Shown here: piece after piece, positions 19,546-28,172 of the stretch | Numbering within the stretch: the first letter of the stretch is position 1 | Layout: each line of letters starts with the position of its first letter | IMG/VR virus record: IMGVR_UViG_3300047494_000150 | Span: 1 to 29,575 of that record | DNA: 29,575 nt | Origin: a virus | Direction: 5' to 3' (one strand) | Translations under genes and position numbers: made by a program | Notes under the pieces: generated by a model | Database searches by the model: none | What the model saw: only the letters and a program-made list of their open reading frames with translations | Told to the model about the DNA's origin: nothing

Positions 19546-21056
19546 TATTTGCCCTTTTTAGAAGGAACTACGCTCATACCGTGCTTAGCGGCAATGGCAT
19601 GTACGAAGGCGATAGACTTAGCCGAAGGAGATTTAGACTTGGTGATAGATCTAGGCACCACGACGCCACCTTGATCAAGGTCGGCAGGTACCGTGTCGTT
19701 TGCGTATGAGTTCTTAGCGCCATCGACTTTAGGTTTGCCAGGTACTTTCTTACCCACCTTCATCGGGTCAGCACCTTGGTTTACCACTTGCTGTACTTTG
19801 CCAGGTGACAGATAGCGTTCGCCAGGGGAGAGGAGGGCAGGCACTTTGCCGCCTCTAGCAGCGGCTAGGATTTCTGGGTTTGCGGCGACAAAGCCAAGGG
19901 CTTGTTGTGCCAACCCGCCGCCTGCACCTAAGGCCAGATCTCCGCCGAGACTAGCTAATGGGCTTGTGTTAGATGGAACCGCGTCTTGAATACCTTGCAT
20001 GGTGCCCAAAGCGCCATCGCTTCCGTTTTGGAAAGCGGCGTTGTTCTGCGCCTGAATTGAATTGGTATCCGAGCTCGAGCCAAATGGACTAGCGGAGGCG
20101 GGGGCGCCAGAGCTACTAAATAGGCCTCCAAGGGCACTAATACCAGTCCCGATGCCTTTACCAATAGCTGCGCCGGCTTGGCCCATAGCGGCTGCCCCCT
20201 GCGATGCTGACGAGCTGCCGCCACCACCGCTGCTCTGCGATGAGAAGAATTTACCCGCCGCCGACTGCGGGCCTGAAGTAGCGCCTTGGCTCTGGACGAG
20301 CGGAGTAGATGCTGCTCCACCGCCGGCCATCATCTGAGGGACTTTACCGCCCTGCGCAAGGCTTAAAGCGCTGCCTAAGCCGCCTGCCATGTTACCAATA
20401 AGGCTCATCTGCCCGCCAGCTACGGTGTTAGCAACACCTGCGTTGGCACTGTTCTGCGACCCTACAGAGCCCACAGCTGCTTGGTTCTGACCCTGAATGC
20501 CGTTAAGGATGTTCGACTGTTCGGCTTGTGTGGCGTTGGTGTACGCGCCCGTAGCATTAGCCTGCTGATTGGCTTGGTTGGTGGCAAGGCTACCCATTGA
20601 GTTAAGGGCGTTGAGTGATTGGTTAGCTTGTAGGGTGGCGGCTTGGCCTGCTGCCTGCTGCTGGGTGCTAGCGCCTTGCTGAGCAGCTTGGCGTGCGATA
20701 AGGCCGACGTTTTGATTGGCACCACGCTGACCGGCCATAAGCGAGGCTTGGTTAGCGACGTTGGCACCTGTAGCTTGAGCTAGTTGAGCTTGAGCAGGGT
20801 TGGGACCGGTACCGTTAGCGACACCTTGCAGTTGGTTGTAGACGGCGCTTTGATTTCCTAAGCCATTCTGAGCGTTTACGGCGTTTAGGAAGTTTTGTTG
20901 TTGGCTAAGGCCGCTTTGAGCTTGGGTGTAGGCGTTATTTGCCTGATCGACCGTGGTGGGCGTTTGGAGAGGGGTGCCGTCGGCTTTGTAGTTAACTCCA
21001 GCGCCACCACTATTACCTGTTTCGCCGCCTGTAAGGCTGGAGACGAGAGAAGACAC
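19545..21056 (-). CDS. Internal virion protein with GGKVPALLSPGERY module, 503 aa
   Basis: Starts at GTG (21056) with GGAG five bases upstream. Residues 30-210 are Gln/Ala/Asn-rich helices without charged residues; 235-310 are Gly/Ser-rich with hydrophobic zipper segments. GGKVP occurs at 236-240 and 402-406. The C-terminal module (GGKVPALLSPGERYLSPGK...GAKNSYANDTVPADLDQGGVVVPRS, about 402-470) is a recurrent block in phage internal and tape-like proteins. The Shine-Dalgarno partly overlaps the stem of the hairpin at 21064-21099. Confidence 0.7.
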   Translation of the reverse strand: MSSLVSSLTGGETGNSGGAGVNYKADGTPLQTPTTVDQANNAYTQAQSGLSQQQNFLNAVNAQNGLGNQSAVYNQLQGVANGTGPNPAQAQLAQATGANVANQASLMAGQRGANQNVGLIARQAAQQGASTQQQAAGQAATLQANQSLNALNSMGSLATNQANQQANATGAYTNATQAEQSNILNGIQGQNQAAVGSVGSQNSANAGVANTVAGGQMSLIGNMAGGLGSALSLAQGGKVPQMMAGGGAASTPLVQSQGATSGPQSAAGKFFSSQSSGGGGSSSASQGAAAMGQAGAAIGKGIGTGISALGGLFSSSGAPASASPFGSSSDTNSIQAQNNAAFQNGSDGALGTMQGIQDAVPSNTSPLASLGGDLALGAGGGLAQQALGFVAANPEILAAARGGKVPALLSPGERYLSPGKVQQVVNQGADPMKVGKKVPGKPKVDGAKNSYANDTVPADLDQGGVVVPRSITKSKSPSAKSIAFVHAIAAKHGMSVVPSKKGK

Positions 21057-21063
21057 TGAAACT

Positions 21064-21099
21064 CCAAGGCTTTAGGCGCACGAATACGCCTATCCTTGG
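21064..21099 (-). promoter_or_regulatory. Nested hairpin overlapping RBS of 503-aa gene
   Basis: Outer stem CCAAGG (21064-21069) with CCTTGG (21094-21099); inner stem TAGGCG (21073-21078) with CGCCTA (21087-21092) around an 8-nt loop. In the minus-strand RNA the 3' arm CCTTGG runs straight into AG, so the GGAG ribosome site is partly paired. No T-run. Processing or translational control is likelier than termination. Confidence 0.65.
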
Positions 21100-21111
21100 T
21101 AAAACGTCTCA
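21097..21111 (-). promoter_or_regulatory. TGAGACGTTTTACCA element (copy at 21.1 kb)
   Basis: Identical over 15 bases to 28173-28187. The TGA is the stop of the GNAT gene and the final CCA is the start of the hairpin stem. Candidate phage-specific regulatory or promoter element. Confidence 0.45.
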
Positions 21112-21522
21112 GATGAGGTTTAAGCCGATTAGAGTCTGTGAAATGATCTTAAAGCCAAGCGCTTCCGCTCGCTTTAAGACACCTGCATCTTTAGTTGTGG
21201 CCATAATGCCACGTAATTTGAGCGCTTTAGCCTCAGAAACCAAGGCATCTACGACAGCACTAACTGCGGCATGGCGGACATCTGGCGGGCAACGGCCATT
21301 AGTGACAAGCGTATCAATCTGAGCAAAGCCGCCCTCCACCATGCGCAAGAAGCCAGCAGCAAGTGGTTGAGCCGGCGGTTCGAAGGTGTAAATATTAAGC
21401 GCTATAAAGCCTATAGCAGGGAGATTGTCGAGGGTGATGCTAGGCAGCCCCTCATAGCCTTGCGACTCGTGGAGGGCATATATAAGCGGTACGTGGGTAG
21501 GGGCAAAGCGTTCTATTTGCAT
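21109..21522 (-). CDS. GNAT-fold acetyltransferase-like protein, 137 aa
   Basis: Resembles the GNAT protein often found among short-tailed phage tail genes: LAAGFLRMVEGGFAQIDTLVTN (core strands), VRHAAVSAVVDALVSEAKAL (CoA-site helix region, though the classic Q/R-x-x-G-x-G/A loop is not obvious), and DAGVLKRAEALGFKIISQT at the end. ATG at 21522 is chosen; an in-frame TTG at 21579 would add 19 residues but has no ribosome site. The target is unknown, and a structural use of the fold is possible. Confidence 0.7.
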   Translation of the reverse strand: MQIERFAPTHVPLIYALHESQGYEGLPSITLDNLPAIGFIALNIYTFEPPAQPLAAGFLRMVEGGFAQIDTLVTNGRCPPDVRHAAVSAVVDALVSEAKALKLRGIMATTKDAGVLKRAEALGFKIISQTLIGLNLI

Positions 21523-21736
21523 AATTAGAAAAGTGAAGTAGGCCGGGCGCGACTCCGGCTCAGTGGGCCTGTATTTCAAGGTCGAGGGGTGACTTCGCTG
21601 GATACGCAGCCGCGAATTGCTCTTGCGAATCTAGCCCTTGTCATGGCCTGCGTGTCTCCAGGCCGCGTCTCCGGTTTATCAATCCGGTCGATTGCCAGCT
21701 TTCCACGCCGCTACTTCTTAAACAGTATTACATACC
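21523..21736. other. Non-coding gap with several inverted repeats
   Basis: About 214 bases between the gp10-like gene and the GNAT gene, GC-richer than its surroundings. It holds GGCCTG (21645-21650) with CAGGCC (21659-21664) around 8 nt, CCGG-N9-CCGG (21671-21687) and a GCCGG/CCGGC hairpin near 21542-21560. One arm looks like a tRNA anticodon stem-loop with GAT on the minus strand, but no acceptor or T arm fits. Tiny frames in it (21-22 codons) lack ribosome sites. May be a structured leader or a small RNA. Confidence 0.4.
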
Positions 21737-24700
21737 TCAACCGAAAGATCTAGAGGCTTTCGAAGTACGAGTACCTTTCTTAACACCTACAAGCAGGTTA
21801 AGTCCTGATAATGACAGGCCTTGTCCGGCAGCGGCGCCTAACGACGGGTCGTATATTTCTGACACAGTCACTTGGAACGACTCGCACTTCTGGATCTGGG
21901 GGAAGACGCGTGCTTCAAAGACGTTACCCGGCCCACCACCCCAGTTACCGCCCGTACCCCAGGAGGCTTGCGAACCCCACGTGCCGCCATAGTTGTCCGG
22001 CGTGACGATAGTAGCTTGACTAGGAGAGGGGTTGTAGTCATACGCCAGCTGCACATTCAGTTTAAACGGCGTATAGTAGGTACCTAAAAGCAGCATCTGA
22101 TAGAAGCGTTCATAGCCCTGCAACCCTGCCACGTTGAACCATGCGGTCGTAAAGCCGATTAGAACCGGCGTGGAGCCGTCTAGGAATACATTAGGCGTCT
22201 CTTGGAACACCTGTCCGTAGGAATTGAGATAGGTGAGCTGGGAGCCATACAGCGTACTGCTGATCGCTGAGATGTTGCTATGCACACCCCATTGGGACAT
22301 GAAGTAGTCGTACATCAGCGTTAAGCTATTGTTAAGAATGAACCTAACCTGATTAGTAGCTGGGATGCTCTGGGCGCTCACTGCGGTTTGTGAGTTATAC
22401 TGCTCAACTGGAGCACCGATGTAGTTGGTGCTTAAGTCTCGTCCGAGGAGCCAGATTCCTTTGTCGGATTGGAACATGATGCCGTTTGGCATGAGCACGA
22501 TGCTAGACGGATTACTGCATCCCACTGAACTGGTGATAAAGATTGGGTCGGAAAAGTCGCTATTAGCTCCAGTATTGTCAGGTCCGGTCCCTGTGAGATA
22601 GTAGATAGCATCTCTCTTGAATATGATAAGCTTGTCGTCCATCGCGCTGAGGGCAGTAATGGGCCCTGTGCTTCCCTGAGCTCCGCTAGTTGGCGCGATG
22701 TATAGAGTGAGCAAGTCGGACATCTCAACGGGTACTGCCTCGATAACCTGTTTACTAAACCATAGCAGATTTTGGTCCTCGGCGTCAACTAGGAACAGGC
22801 GGTTCTTATATAGAGCTGACATCGTGCAGGCAGGTGCGGCTATATCCTCTACCACGCCGCCAGTTGTATAGATAATGGCGTTACCTAGGATAGCGCTATC
22901 CGTGTTAGTGTCCGTAATCGTAACGAAGTCGACACTTGTAGAATTTAATGTCGGGTTTGTAACGCTGGTGAACTGGTAGTATACCTGCTGGGCAGCGCTC
23001 CAGCGATAGCCTACGATGCGAACCGGATTGGGGGCGGTTTTGTAGGTAAGTCTAAGTGTTGGAACATATAAGGTATTATTCGGAGTACCAGCTGCTGTCT
23101 GAATAGTGACGGGTACGCTCGGCGCTGAGCGGTGCAGGTTACCCTGGTTATCCGTCCACTCATAGGTAAACTGGTAGTAAAACGTCTGGGCGGTGCCGGT
23201 TGTGGTTGTAGTTGCAACTACGTTGTCAGGCCACACATGGAAGCCGTGTTCAACCGGACGAACACCATCATACTCCCAAAGCTGGCCTCCAGTGAGGTGC
23301 AGTGCTCCTGCTATCTCGCTTGAATACTGACCCGAGTTGTTAATCCCAATGCTAGCGAGGTTGACACCTGTCTGGGTGTAGATTGAGGTAAGGGGTACGG
23401 ATGAGGTGCTTGTCGTCTTGTTAATGGTTGTGAGGAAGTCGGCGTAGAGATAGGCCACTTTATACGAGCCCCCCTGTTGCGTCACCGCTGGTAGCACCTG
23501 GCTTGTTGCATACCCACCGCCGTTTGAATACGCTAGGCGCATATAGATGTTGCCGAGCGTGTCGATTAAGAAGTAGGTGGGTTGATCCTTAGACGGCGAG
23601 GTGATGGCGTAGTTGAGCTCACCATAGGTCGCGAGCATATAGACTGTGTTATTGGGGCCTGTAAATGCCTTAGAGCCTAGCCCGACTGAACGCAAGATTG
23701 TGCCATTTTGCGTCACCGTGCCGCCGATAGAGCACGAGACACTGTTTAGGTAGTCAGTCTTAACGCCTGTGGTTGGGTAGGGGGAGATATAGGTGTTCGC
23801 CACCTCATAGACAATATTATTCGTGCCAAAGGCTCCGCTCGGGTTGGTGACGGCGGAGGTGAGCGTATTAACGTTTTGCGCAGTAATCACCGGCCTTGTC
23901 GACAGGGCGGGCCCTAAGATCTGGTTATAGCATAGGGTGTACCCATTAGTCGAGGTGCTATCCCAAAAGGTCACCCATACGAAGGCTTGCACAGGGTCGG
24001 CAGCAAGACTCATGAGGCTAGCTGTATGACCTGTAATGATGACAGGCACCGCGACACTAAAGCTTGAGGTGACATAGGTGACCGCGATAGTAGTGCTAGT
24101 CGCCGACCATGCCAGGTATAGGTTGCCGGCGAGCACAACGCCGTCGTAGCCGGTTGTAAGGCTCACTACGGTCGAGGTACCACTCACCGACACAGTACCT
24201 ACTGTAGACGCGTTGGTGCTGCTGACGAATAGTACTTGAAGCGTGCTAACTCCTCCTACAGTCGCCATATAAGTTATGGCGAAATAGTTGCCTAGGACAA
24301 ACACTCTAGGGTTGGTGGCAGTGCTAGGGAGTGCGGTGCGCGAGACAATCTGTTGTCCTGTAGAGCTATCGCTCACCTGGTAGTAGCCGAGGGAGTTGTC
24401 GATGTACACCAAACAAACTAAGCCGTTAGCGGCGATGGCACTGTCAGGAGCTGTCTGTGAGGTGCTCACGCGCACGAGCGGTAGCGTGCTTAGGCTAATA
24501 GGCTGGACGATGCCTCGGTTAAGCCACGACTGCGTATCCTGGCTGTATGCATAAAGGCTCGAGCCAGTAGCGGTGAGATTACCGTTAAGCGTCGTAAGAT
24601 TGGTCTGCAGTGTATTAGGTAAAGATGTTAAGTTACTGAAACCATTACGCTTAGTAAGACGCCCCACCTTATTAAACACCGTATTGGTGAGATTGGTGAA

Positions 24701-24787
24701 GCTTGAGGTGCTTAGCTGATAAGGGTCGGTTTTCGAATCCAACCCTTTGGCAAAGTTGATGGCGACGGGTTGCTTCTGAAGTGCCAT
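21737..24787 (-). CDS. Large tail protein, P22 gp10-like (hub/nozzle), 1016 aa
   Basis: Beta-rich protein of Ser/Thr/Val/Tyr strands. The N-terminal signature INFAKGLDSKTDPYQL followed by TNLTNTVFNKVGRLTKRNGF is typical of phage packaged-DNA stabilisation or tail hub proteins that close the portal channel. The middle contains TWEW-like beta blades (FTYEWTDNQGNLHRSAPSV), then SALYKNRLFLVDAEDQNLLWFSK, consistent with a propeller-like nozzle. It lies directly after the fibre-linker genes and before internal virion proteins, as in other short-tailed phages. Start overlaps the upstream stop (TAATG). Confidence 0.75.
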   Translation of the reverse strand: MALQKQPVAINFAKGLDSKTDPYQLSTSSFTNLTNTVFNKVGRLTKRNGFSNLTSLPNTLQTNLTTLNGNLTATGSSLYAYSQDTQSWLNRGIVQPISLSTLPLVRVSTSQTAPDSAIAANGLVCLVYIDNSLGYYQVSDSSTGQQIVSRTALPSTATNPRVFVLGNYFAITYMATVGGVSTLQVLFVSSTNASTVGTVSVSGTSTVVSLTTGYDGVVLAGNLYLAWSATSTTIAVTYVTSSFSVAVPVIITGHTASLMSLAADPVQAFVWVTFWDSTSTNGYTLCYNQILGPALSTRPVITAQNVNTLTSAVTNPSGAFGTNNIVYEVANTYISPYPTTGVKTDYLNSVSCSIGGTVTQNGTILRSVGLGSKAFTGPNNTVYMLATYGELNYAITSPSKDQPTYFLIDTLGNIYMRLAYSNGGGYATSQVLPAVTQQGGSYKVAYLYADFLTTINKTTSTSSVPLTSIYTQTGVNLASIGINNSGQYSSEIAGALHLTGGQLWEYDGVRPVEHGFHVWPDNVVATTTTTGTAQTFYYQFTYEWTDNQGNLHRSAPSVPVTIQTAAGTPNNTLYVPTLRLTYKTAPNPVRIVGYRWSAAQQVYYQFTSVTNPTLNSTSVDFVTITDTNTDSAILGNAIIYTTGGVVEDIAAPACTMSALYKNRLFLVDAEDQNLLWFSKQVIEAVPVEMSDLLTLYIAPTSGAQGSTGPITALSAMDDKLIIFKRDAIYYLTGTGPDNTGANSDFSDPIFITSSVGCSNPSSIVLMPNGIMFQSDKGIWLLGRDLSTNYIGAPVEQYNSQTAVSAQSIPATNQVRFILNNSLTLMYDYFMSQWGVHSNISAISSTLYGSQLTYLNSYGQVFQETPNVFLDGSTPVLIGFTTAWFNVAGLQGYERFYQMLLLGTYYTPFKLNVQLAYDYNPSPSQATIVTPDNYGGTWGSQASWGTGGNWGGGPGNVFEARVFPQIQKCESFQVTVSEIYDPSLGAAAGQGLSLSGLNLLVGVKKGTRTSKASRSFG

Positions 24788-25902
24788 TACATCATCTCTT
24801 TAGCAACCAGCTTAGCGTGGCTCACGCCTGTGGTACCGCCACTACCTGTATTCTGAGCATAGACGGTGTAAGTATACGATCCAGGAGATCCAGCGACAGA
24901 AAAGTCAGTGTGTGCTAAGGAGCTAACCGGGATAGCTACAGAAACTCCAGTGCCGCTAGGTCCAAAAGACATCTGCGTTAACTCTGTACCGCCGTTGTAA
25001 AACGATAATATGGCGTTGCTGCTAAATCCAGCTGCAGAAGCGAATAGGTTTGAGTTGACAGACAGGTTGCCGTCATCAATAAGCCTAAGCTCTACCGGGT
25101 TGCCATTGGTGGTGATGGTGCAAGATAGGTTGGTGACTGCAGCGGGAGCGCCGAAGCCATTGGTGGTGCTGAAGGTGCCCGAACTGCTAGAAACGACATA
25201 GTTAGGGGCGACGATTAAGGGTGTAATCGTGTGATTGGCGATGTTGGCGGCAGTAAGGCCTTTAGCCGTAAGGATGCCTGCTGCTAGGTTGCCGGAGTTG
25301 TCAAGCGTCGAGAAGCTTTGCGCTGACGGTAAGGCGGCGGGGAATATAAAGGGGTATTGCGAGGCAATGCTGGCATTGTTTTGTAGAGAGACACCGTTAG
25401 TGGCACCGGCCGTGTTAGGGCGTATAACAATAGAGCCAATATCGAAGTTAGCTGGTGTGGTACTGCCAGTACCTTGCCTCCACGTGAACGTGCCGCTCGC
25501 ATAGCTCTCACCGGGGATGTTGGCGATAGTGGCTGCTACCTGCCCGCCTGAGGTAATCTGAACGTAGTTGGTGCCGTCGTAGTACCACAGATCAGGTAGA
25601 GCGACGCCCTCACTTCCAAGCTTGCTATAGAGCGTGCCAATTGTGGTTGGCAAAGAGGTTTGTAGTTGTAGGCTAACCCCTGACAAACCTGTAGCCGGGT
25701 TGTTATAGAACGGCAGCGGGCCAGGTGCTACTCCGAAGTTGATGGCGTTTTGCGTAATCGGTACGCCGCTGCCAGGTTGATGCGTGTGCCCGTCAATTGT
25801 AGTTAGCGATTCGTTAATCTCAGTTGCGTAGGCGGGTCCTGCGTCAAGAGCAGAGCCTACTACCGGTACTGAAAGTCCCATGTTAGGAGTATTAGTAGCC
25901 AT
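24787..25902 (-). CDS. Tail appendage/fibre protein, 371 aa
   Basis: The N-terminal segment SALDAGPAYATEINESLTTIDGHTHQPGSGVPIT is the classic tail-adaptor opener, with DGHTHxPGSGVPI characteristic of phage appendage proteins. The rest is beta-rich with NGVSLQNNASI and repeated Ser/Gly strands; the C-terminus (about 230-371) is likely the distal domain. TGATG and TAATG overlaps couple it to both neighbours. Probably the connector between tail hub and receptor-binding proteins. Confidence 0.7.
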   Translation of the reverse strand: MATNTPNMGLSVPVVGSALDAGPAYATEINESLTTIDGHTHQPGSGVPITQNAINFGVAPGPLPFYNNPATGLSGVSLQLQTSLPTTIGTLYSKLGSEGVALPDLWYYDGTNYVQITSGGQVAATIANIPGESYASGTFTWRQGTGSTTPANFDIGSIVIRPNTAGATNGVSLQNNASIASQYPFIFPAALPSAQSFSTLDNSGNLAAGILTAKGLTAANIANHTITPLIVAPNYVVSSSSGTFSTTNGFGAPAAVTNLSCTITTNGNPVELRLIDDGNLSVNSNLFASAAGFSSNAILSFYNGGTELTQMSFGPSGTGVSVAIPVSSLAHTDFSVAGSPGSYTYTVYAQNTGSGGTTGVSHAKLVAKEMM

Positions 25903-26201
25903 CAGAACACCATCAAATCGATTGTAACCGCCGCAGAGGCGACCAAGGTCAGCGTCAATGCGGGGGTGAGGTTTGTATCTTGGGTATCATAAATCTGTGC
26001 CCAGGAGCCGTGATAGCGCACAGGAAACCAACCTTGGAGTTTAGCACCTAGCTTGTGGTTCACCGTGTTAGTGCCGCTTGCTAGCGTTACGTTCTTAAGG
26101 AAGGTAGGTGTAGCGAGGGGGCTATTGAGCGTTGGTTCAATGAAGGTGGCCCAGGTCGTCTGCGTGGCGTCTAAGCTTAGTTTCTGAGGTAGTTTAGACA
26201 T
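25902..26201 (-). CDS. Conserved small tail protein, 99 aa
   Basis: The ATG at 26201 overlaps the upstream stop (TGATG); the frame is open to 26249 but that lies inside the neck gene. Carries the familiar phage pattern VNHKLGAKLQGWFPVRYHGSWAQIYD followed by LTLTLVASAAVTIDLMVF, a compact beta domain often encoded beside tail fibre genes. Exact place in the virion is not known. Confidence 0.65.
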   Translation of the reverse strand: MSKLPQKLSLDATQTTWATFIEPTLNSPLATPTFLKNVTLASGTNTVNHKLGAKLQGWFPVRYHGSWAQIYDTQDTNLTPALTLTLVASAAVTIDLMVF

Positions 26202-27391
26202 CAGAATCCTCCCTGATAGCCGCCAGGTCCGCCTTGTCCATTCCCCCAAGGCCCCCCACGTACGTCACTAATAGTATCCGGCTGCCCCGCATCCCTGTTA
26301 GCAGCGCTTGCGTTAATACGCTCTGTAAGGGCTTGGAGCTGCATGACTAGAGATGAGGTGTCAGACTCCTCTTTAGTGAGGGCATAATAGGCAGCTTTAA
26401 CGATGATGTACTCAGTCCAACCGCTAATACCTACTGACGTGGTGTCTGTGTCGAGGAGTAGCTCTGTAAGGCGTGGGATGTACCATAGGCGGATACCCTG
26501 ACCAGACGACGGGATGGGAATGAACTGAATGTTATTGCCCATAACCCGATAGCTAGGGTTAAAGACACCGTATAGGCTGCTGGCACTATTAGGGAAGACG
26601 TATTTATTCCTATCTGCAAAGTTGAACTTCTCAAGCGTTACATAAGCATTGGGATAGGTGTTAAGGGCAAGGTCGACACCTGTTAGCTTATAGAAGGGGG
26701 GCGGGGTGACTGTAGTGCCGTTCTGCGCCGTAAACGTATTAGAGCCATTAGGAAGCGGATAGTAGTTTAGCGAGCCATTAGTTTGAAAGCTAACTGGAGG
26801 TGCTAAGAAATAGTCCTCATACACCGTCACCAGAAGGTCATAGAGCTCGAACATGCTCTGGTTGATATACCCACGCCATTCGCTGTCGGTGACAAACTGA
26901 CTATTTACTCTATCAGCCCGCTGCTTAGCCGCTAAGCGTAATGAAGATAGCGACTGCTCACCCGTGGGCGTAGGGATGGCGGATGCGCTCGCTGCGTAGG
27001 AGCTGATACCGGTGTTGGGGTAGGTGCTTGCCGCTGGGAAGGCGCTAAAGGTGCTGTAGGTAGGCAGGCCGACTAATGAGCTAGGGGCGGTCACTTGTAG
27101 CCAGTTTGCACCATTGGAGTAGTATACAAGCTGGGTGTCTGCCGCAAGGACATGCTGGTGGTTGGTTGCCGCTACCTGATACCAGTACTGGGTGTTGAGG
27201 TTTACGGTTGTGTCAAGCGTCTGGGTAGCGAGTGGGCTACCTGTAACTGTGGAGATTGTGGAATATGTAATGTTATCCAGACTACGCTGGACGACATATG
27301 AGGTGGCACCTGCCACCAATGACCATGACGCCAATACCTGTTGGTTTGACGTCTGGGCGGTAAAGTTTTGCGGGATACCTGGAGCAGCCAC
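26201..27391 (-). CDS. Neck/head-tail adaptor-like protein with N-terminal FN3 domain, 396 aa
   Basis: GTG start at 27391 with AGGGA seven bases upstream. Residues about 5-78 form a fibronectin type III domain (IPQNFTAQTSNQQVLASWSL...SYVVQRSLD...YWYQVAATN). From about 146 the protein matches phage neck/adaptor proteins: LRLAAKQRADRVNSQFVTD, then EWRGYINQSMFELYDLLVTV, then beta strands, and a helix YIIVKAAYYALTKEESD. The C-terminus is Gly-rich (GPWGNGQGGPGGYQGGF). The FN3 addition to an otherwise buried adaptor suggests it is exposed on the neck. Confidence 0.7.
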   Translation of the reverse strand: MAAPGIPQNFTAQTSNQQVLASWSLVAGATSYVVQRSLDNITYSTISTVTGSPLATQTLDTTVNLNTQYWYQVAATNHQHVLAADTQLVYYSNGANWLQVTAPSSLVGLPTYSTFSAFPAASTYPNTGISSYAASASAIPTPTGEQSLSSLRLAAKQRADRVNSQFVTDSEWRGYINQSMFELYDLLVTVYEDYFLAPPVSFQTNGSLNYYPLPNGSNTFTAQNGTTVTPPPFYKLTGVDLALNTYPNAYVTLEKFNFADRNKYVFPNSASSLYGVFNPSYRVMGNNIQFIPIPSSGQGIRLWYIPRLTELLLDTDTTSVGISGWTEYIIVKAAYYALTKEESDTSSLVMQLQALTERINASAANRDAGQPDTISDVRGGPWGNGQGGPGGYQGGF

Positions 27392-27410
27392 TATAACGTC
27401 CCTAATGAAA

Positions 27411-27460
27411 TCGGGGCCGTTGACGGAGACGTTTTAAGCCTCTTTACACTGACGCCCCGA
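27411..27460 (-). promoter_or_regulatory. Hairpin between virion genes at 27.4 kb
   Basis: TCGGGGC (27411-27417) pairs with GCCCCGA (27454-27460), with a 36-nt loop. In the minus strand it begins four bases after the upstream stop and ends shortly before the AGGGA and GTG start of the neck gene. The plus strand of the loop contains GAGACGTTTTA, the core of the TGAGAC element in reverse orientation. Weak as a terminator (no T-run). Confidence 0.45.
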
Positions 27461-27463
27461 GTC

Positions 27464-28078
27464 TTATTGTACTGATGAGTTATTGAGCAGGAACGTCGCG
27501 ACGATGCTGCTACCAGAGGCCGGGTTAGCCGGGATACTGGTAGTGACGCTCGTGCTTGTAGGTGCCAGTGTTTGGAGCAAGAAGATAGCGCCGGGCTGCA
27601 CTGCCACGTTAGCGTTAGCCGAAAGACTGGGGAGGGCGCAAAGTTCAACGCTCGAAATACCTGAGTTACCGACAGCTTTTACTGTTCCTGTACCCGCACC
27701 TACGGCTGTAGCGACGAATGCTAGGCCAGGGGCGGCCGTGAGCGATGCTGGAAGGCCAGCTGCTACCCACTGCGCCTGGGTTGTGGTGCCCAGAGATACG
27801 ATTTGATAGAGGGTGCCGACCGAGAAGGAGCCGCCCGCGATGGCGCTACCCGTTTGAGGGCTTACCATATTGGCGTCGATAGCATAGCAAGCGTAGTAGT
27901 TATCTTGCATCAGGATCTGATAGATGCCGGTAGCGAGGCGAGTGACCGACGAGACGCCGAGGCCGGCGAATGAGCTAACAGCCCCTGAAGCACCGATTTG
28001 GATGGTGCAGTCGAGTGCGATAGGCATGACGTGTTGAGAATACAGCTTGCCCTGGTTAGGGAAGTTACGGTTAGCCAT
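27464..28078 (-). CDS. Virion surface or head protein, 204 aa
   Basis: Starts MANRNFPNQGKLYSQHVMPIALDCTIQIG, an opener shared by a group of phage head/decoration proteins (NRNF-x-N-G-K-L-(Y/F)-S-x-H-V-x-P). The remainder is beta-rich with Gly/Ala/Ser linkers. As the first gene of the late block after a structured leader it may be produced in many copies. The GAGGG ribosome site lies inside one arm of the 28079-28163 inverted repeat. Confidence 0.6.
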   Translation of the reverse strand: MANRNFPNQGKLYSQHVMPIALDCTIQIGASGAVSSFAGLGVSSVTRLATGIYQILMQDNYYACYAIDANMVSPQTGSAIAGGSFSVGTLYQIVSLGTTTQAQWVAAGLPASLTAAPGLAFVATAVGAGTGTVKAVGNSGISSVELCALPSLSANANVAVQPGAIFLLQTLAPTSTSVTTSIPANPASGSSIVATFLLNNSSVQ

Positions 28079-28163
28079 TATGAGACCCTCAAACCTGCTC
28101 TAAGATCACCACTTATCAGACACGCAGGCTAGTCCGGTGGGCAAGCTTAGAGGGTATCTCATA
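28079..28163 (-). promoter_or_regulatory. Switch-like leader with alternative hairpins over SD
   Basis: Pairing 1: TATGAGACCCTC (28079-28090) with GAGGGTATCTCATA (28150-28163), 12 pairs with one bulge; in the RNA it hides the GAGGG ribosome site and touches the start codon. Pairing 2: CTCTAAG (28098-28104) with CTTAGAG (28146-28152), 7 pairs, with CACC/GGTG inside. The two share bases 28150-28152, so they exclude each other. Pairing 2 would free the ribosome site. This is the geometry of a translational switch or attenuator. Confidence 0.55.
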
Positions 28164-28172
28164 GCTCATACG

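Noticed and set aside
21640-21720. tRNA gene
   Set aside because: Only an anticodon-like arm is present; acceptor, D and T arms do not pair and the T-loop consensus is missing.
27391-27648. 85-codon minus-strand frame
   Set aside because: Overlaps the 204-aa virion gene in another frame and lacks a ribosome site.
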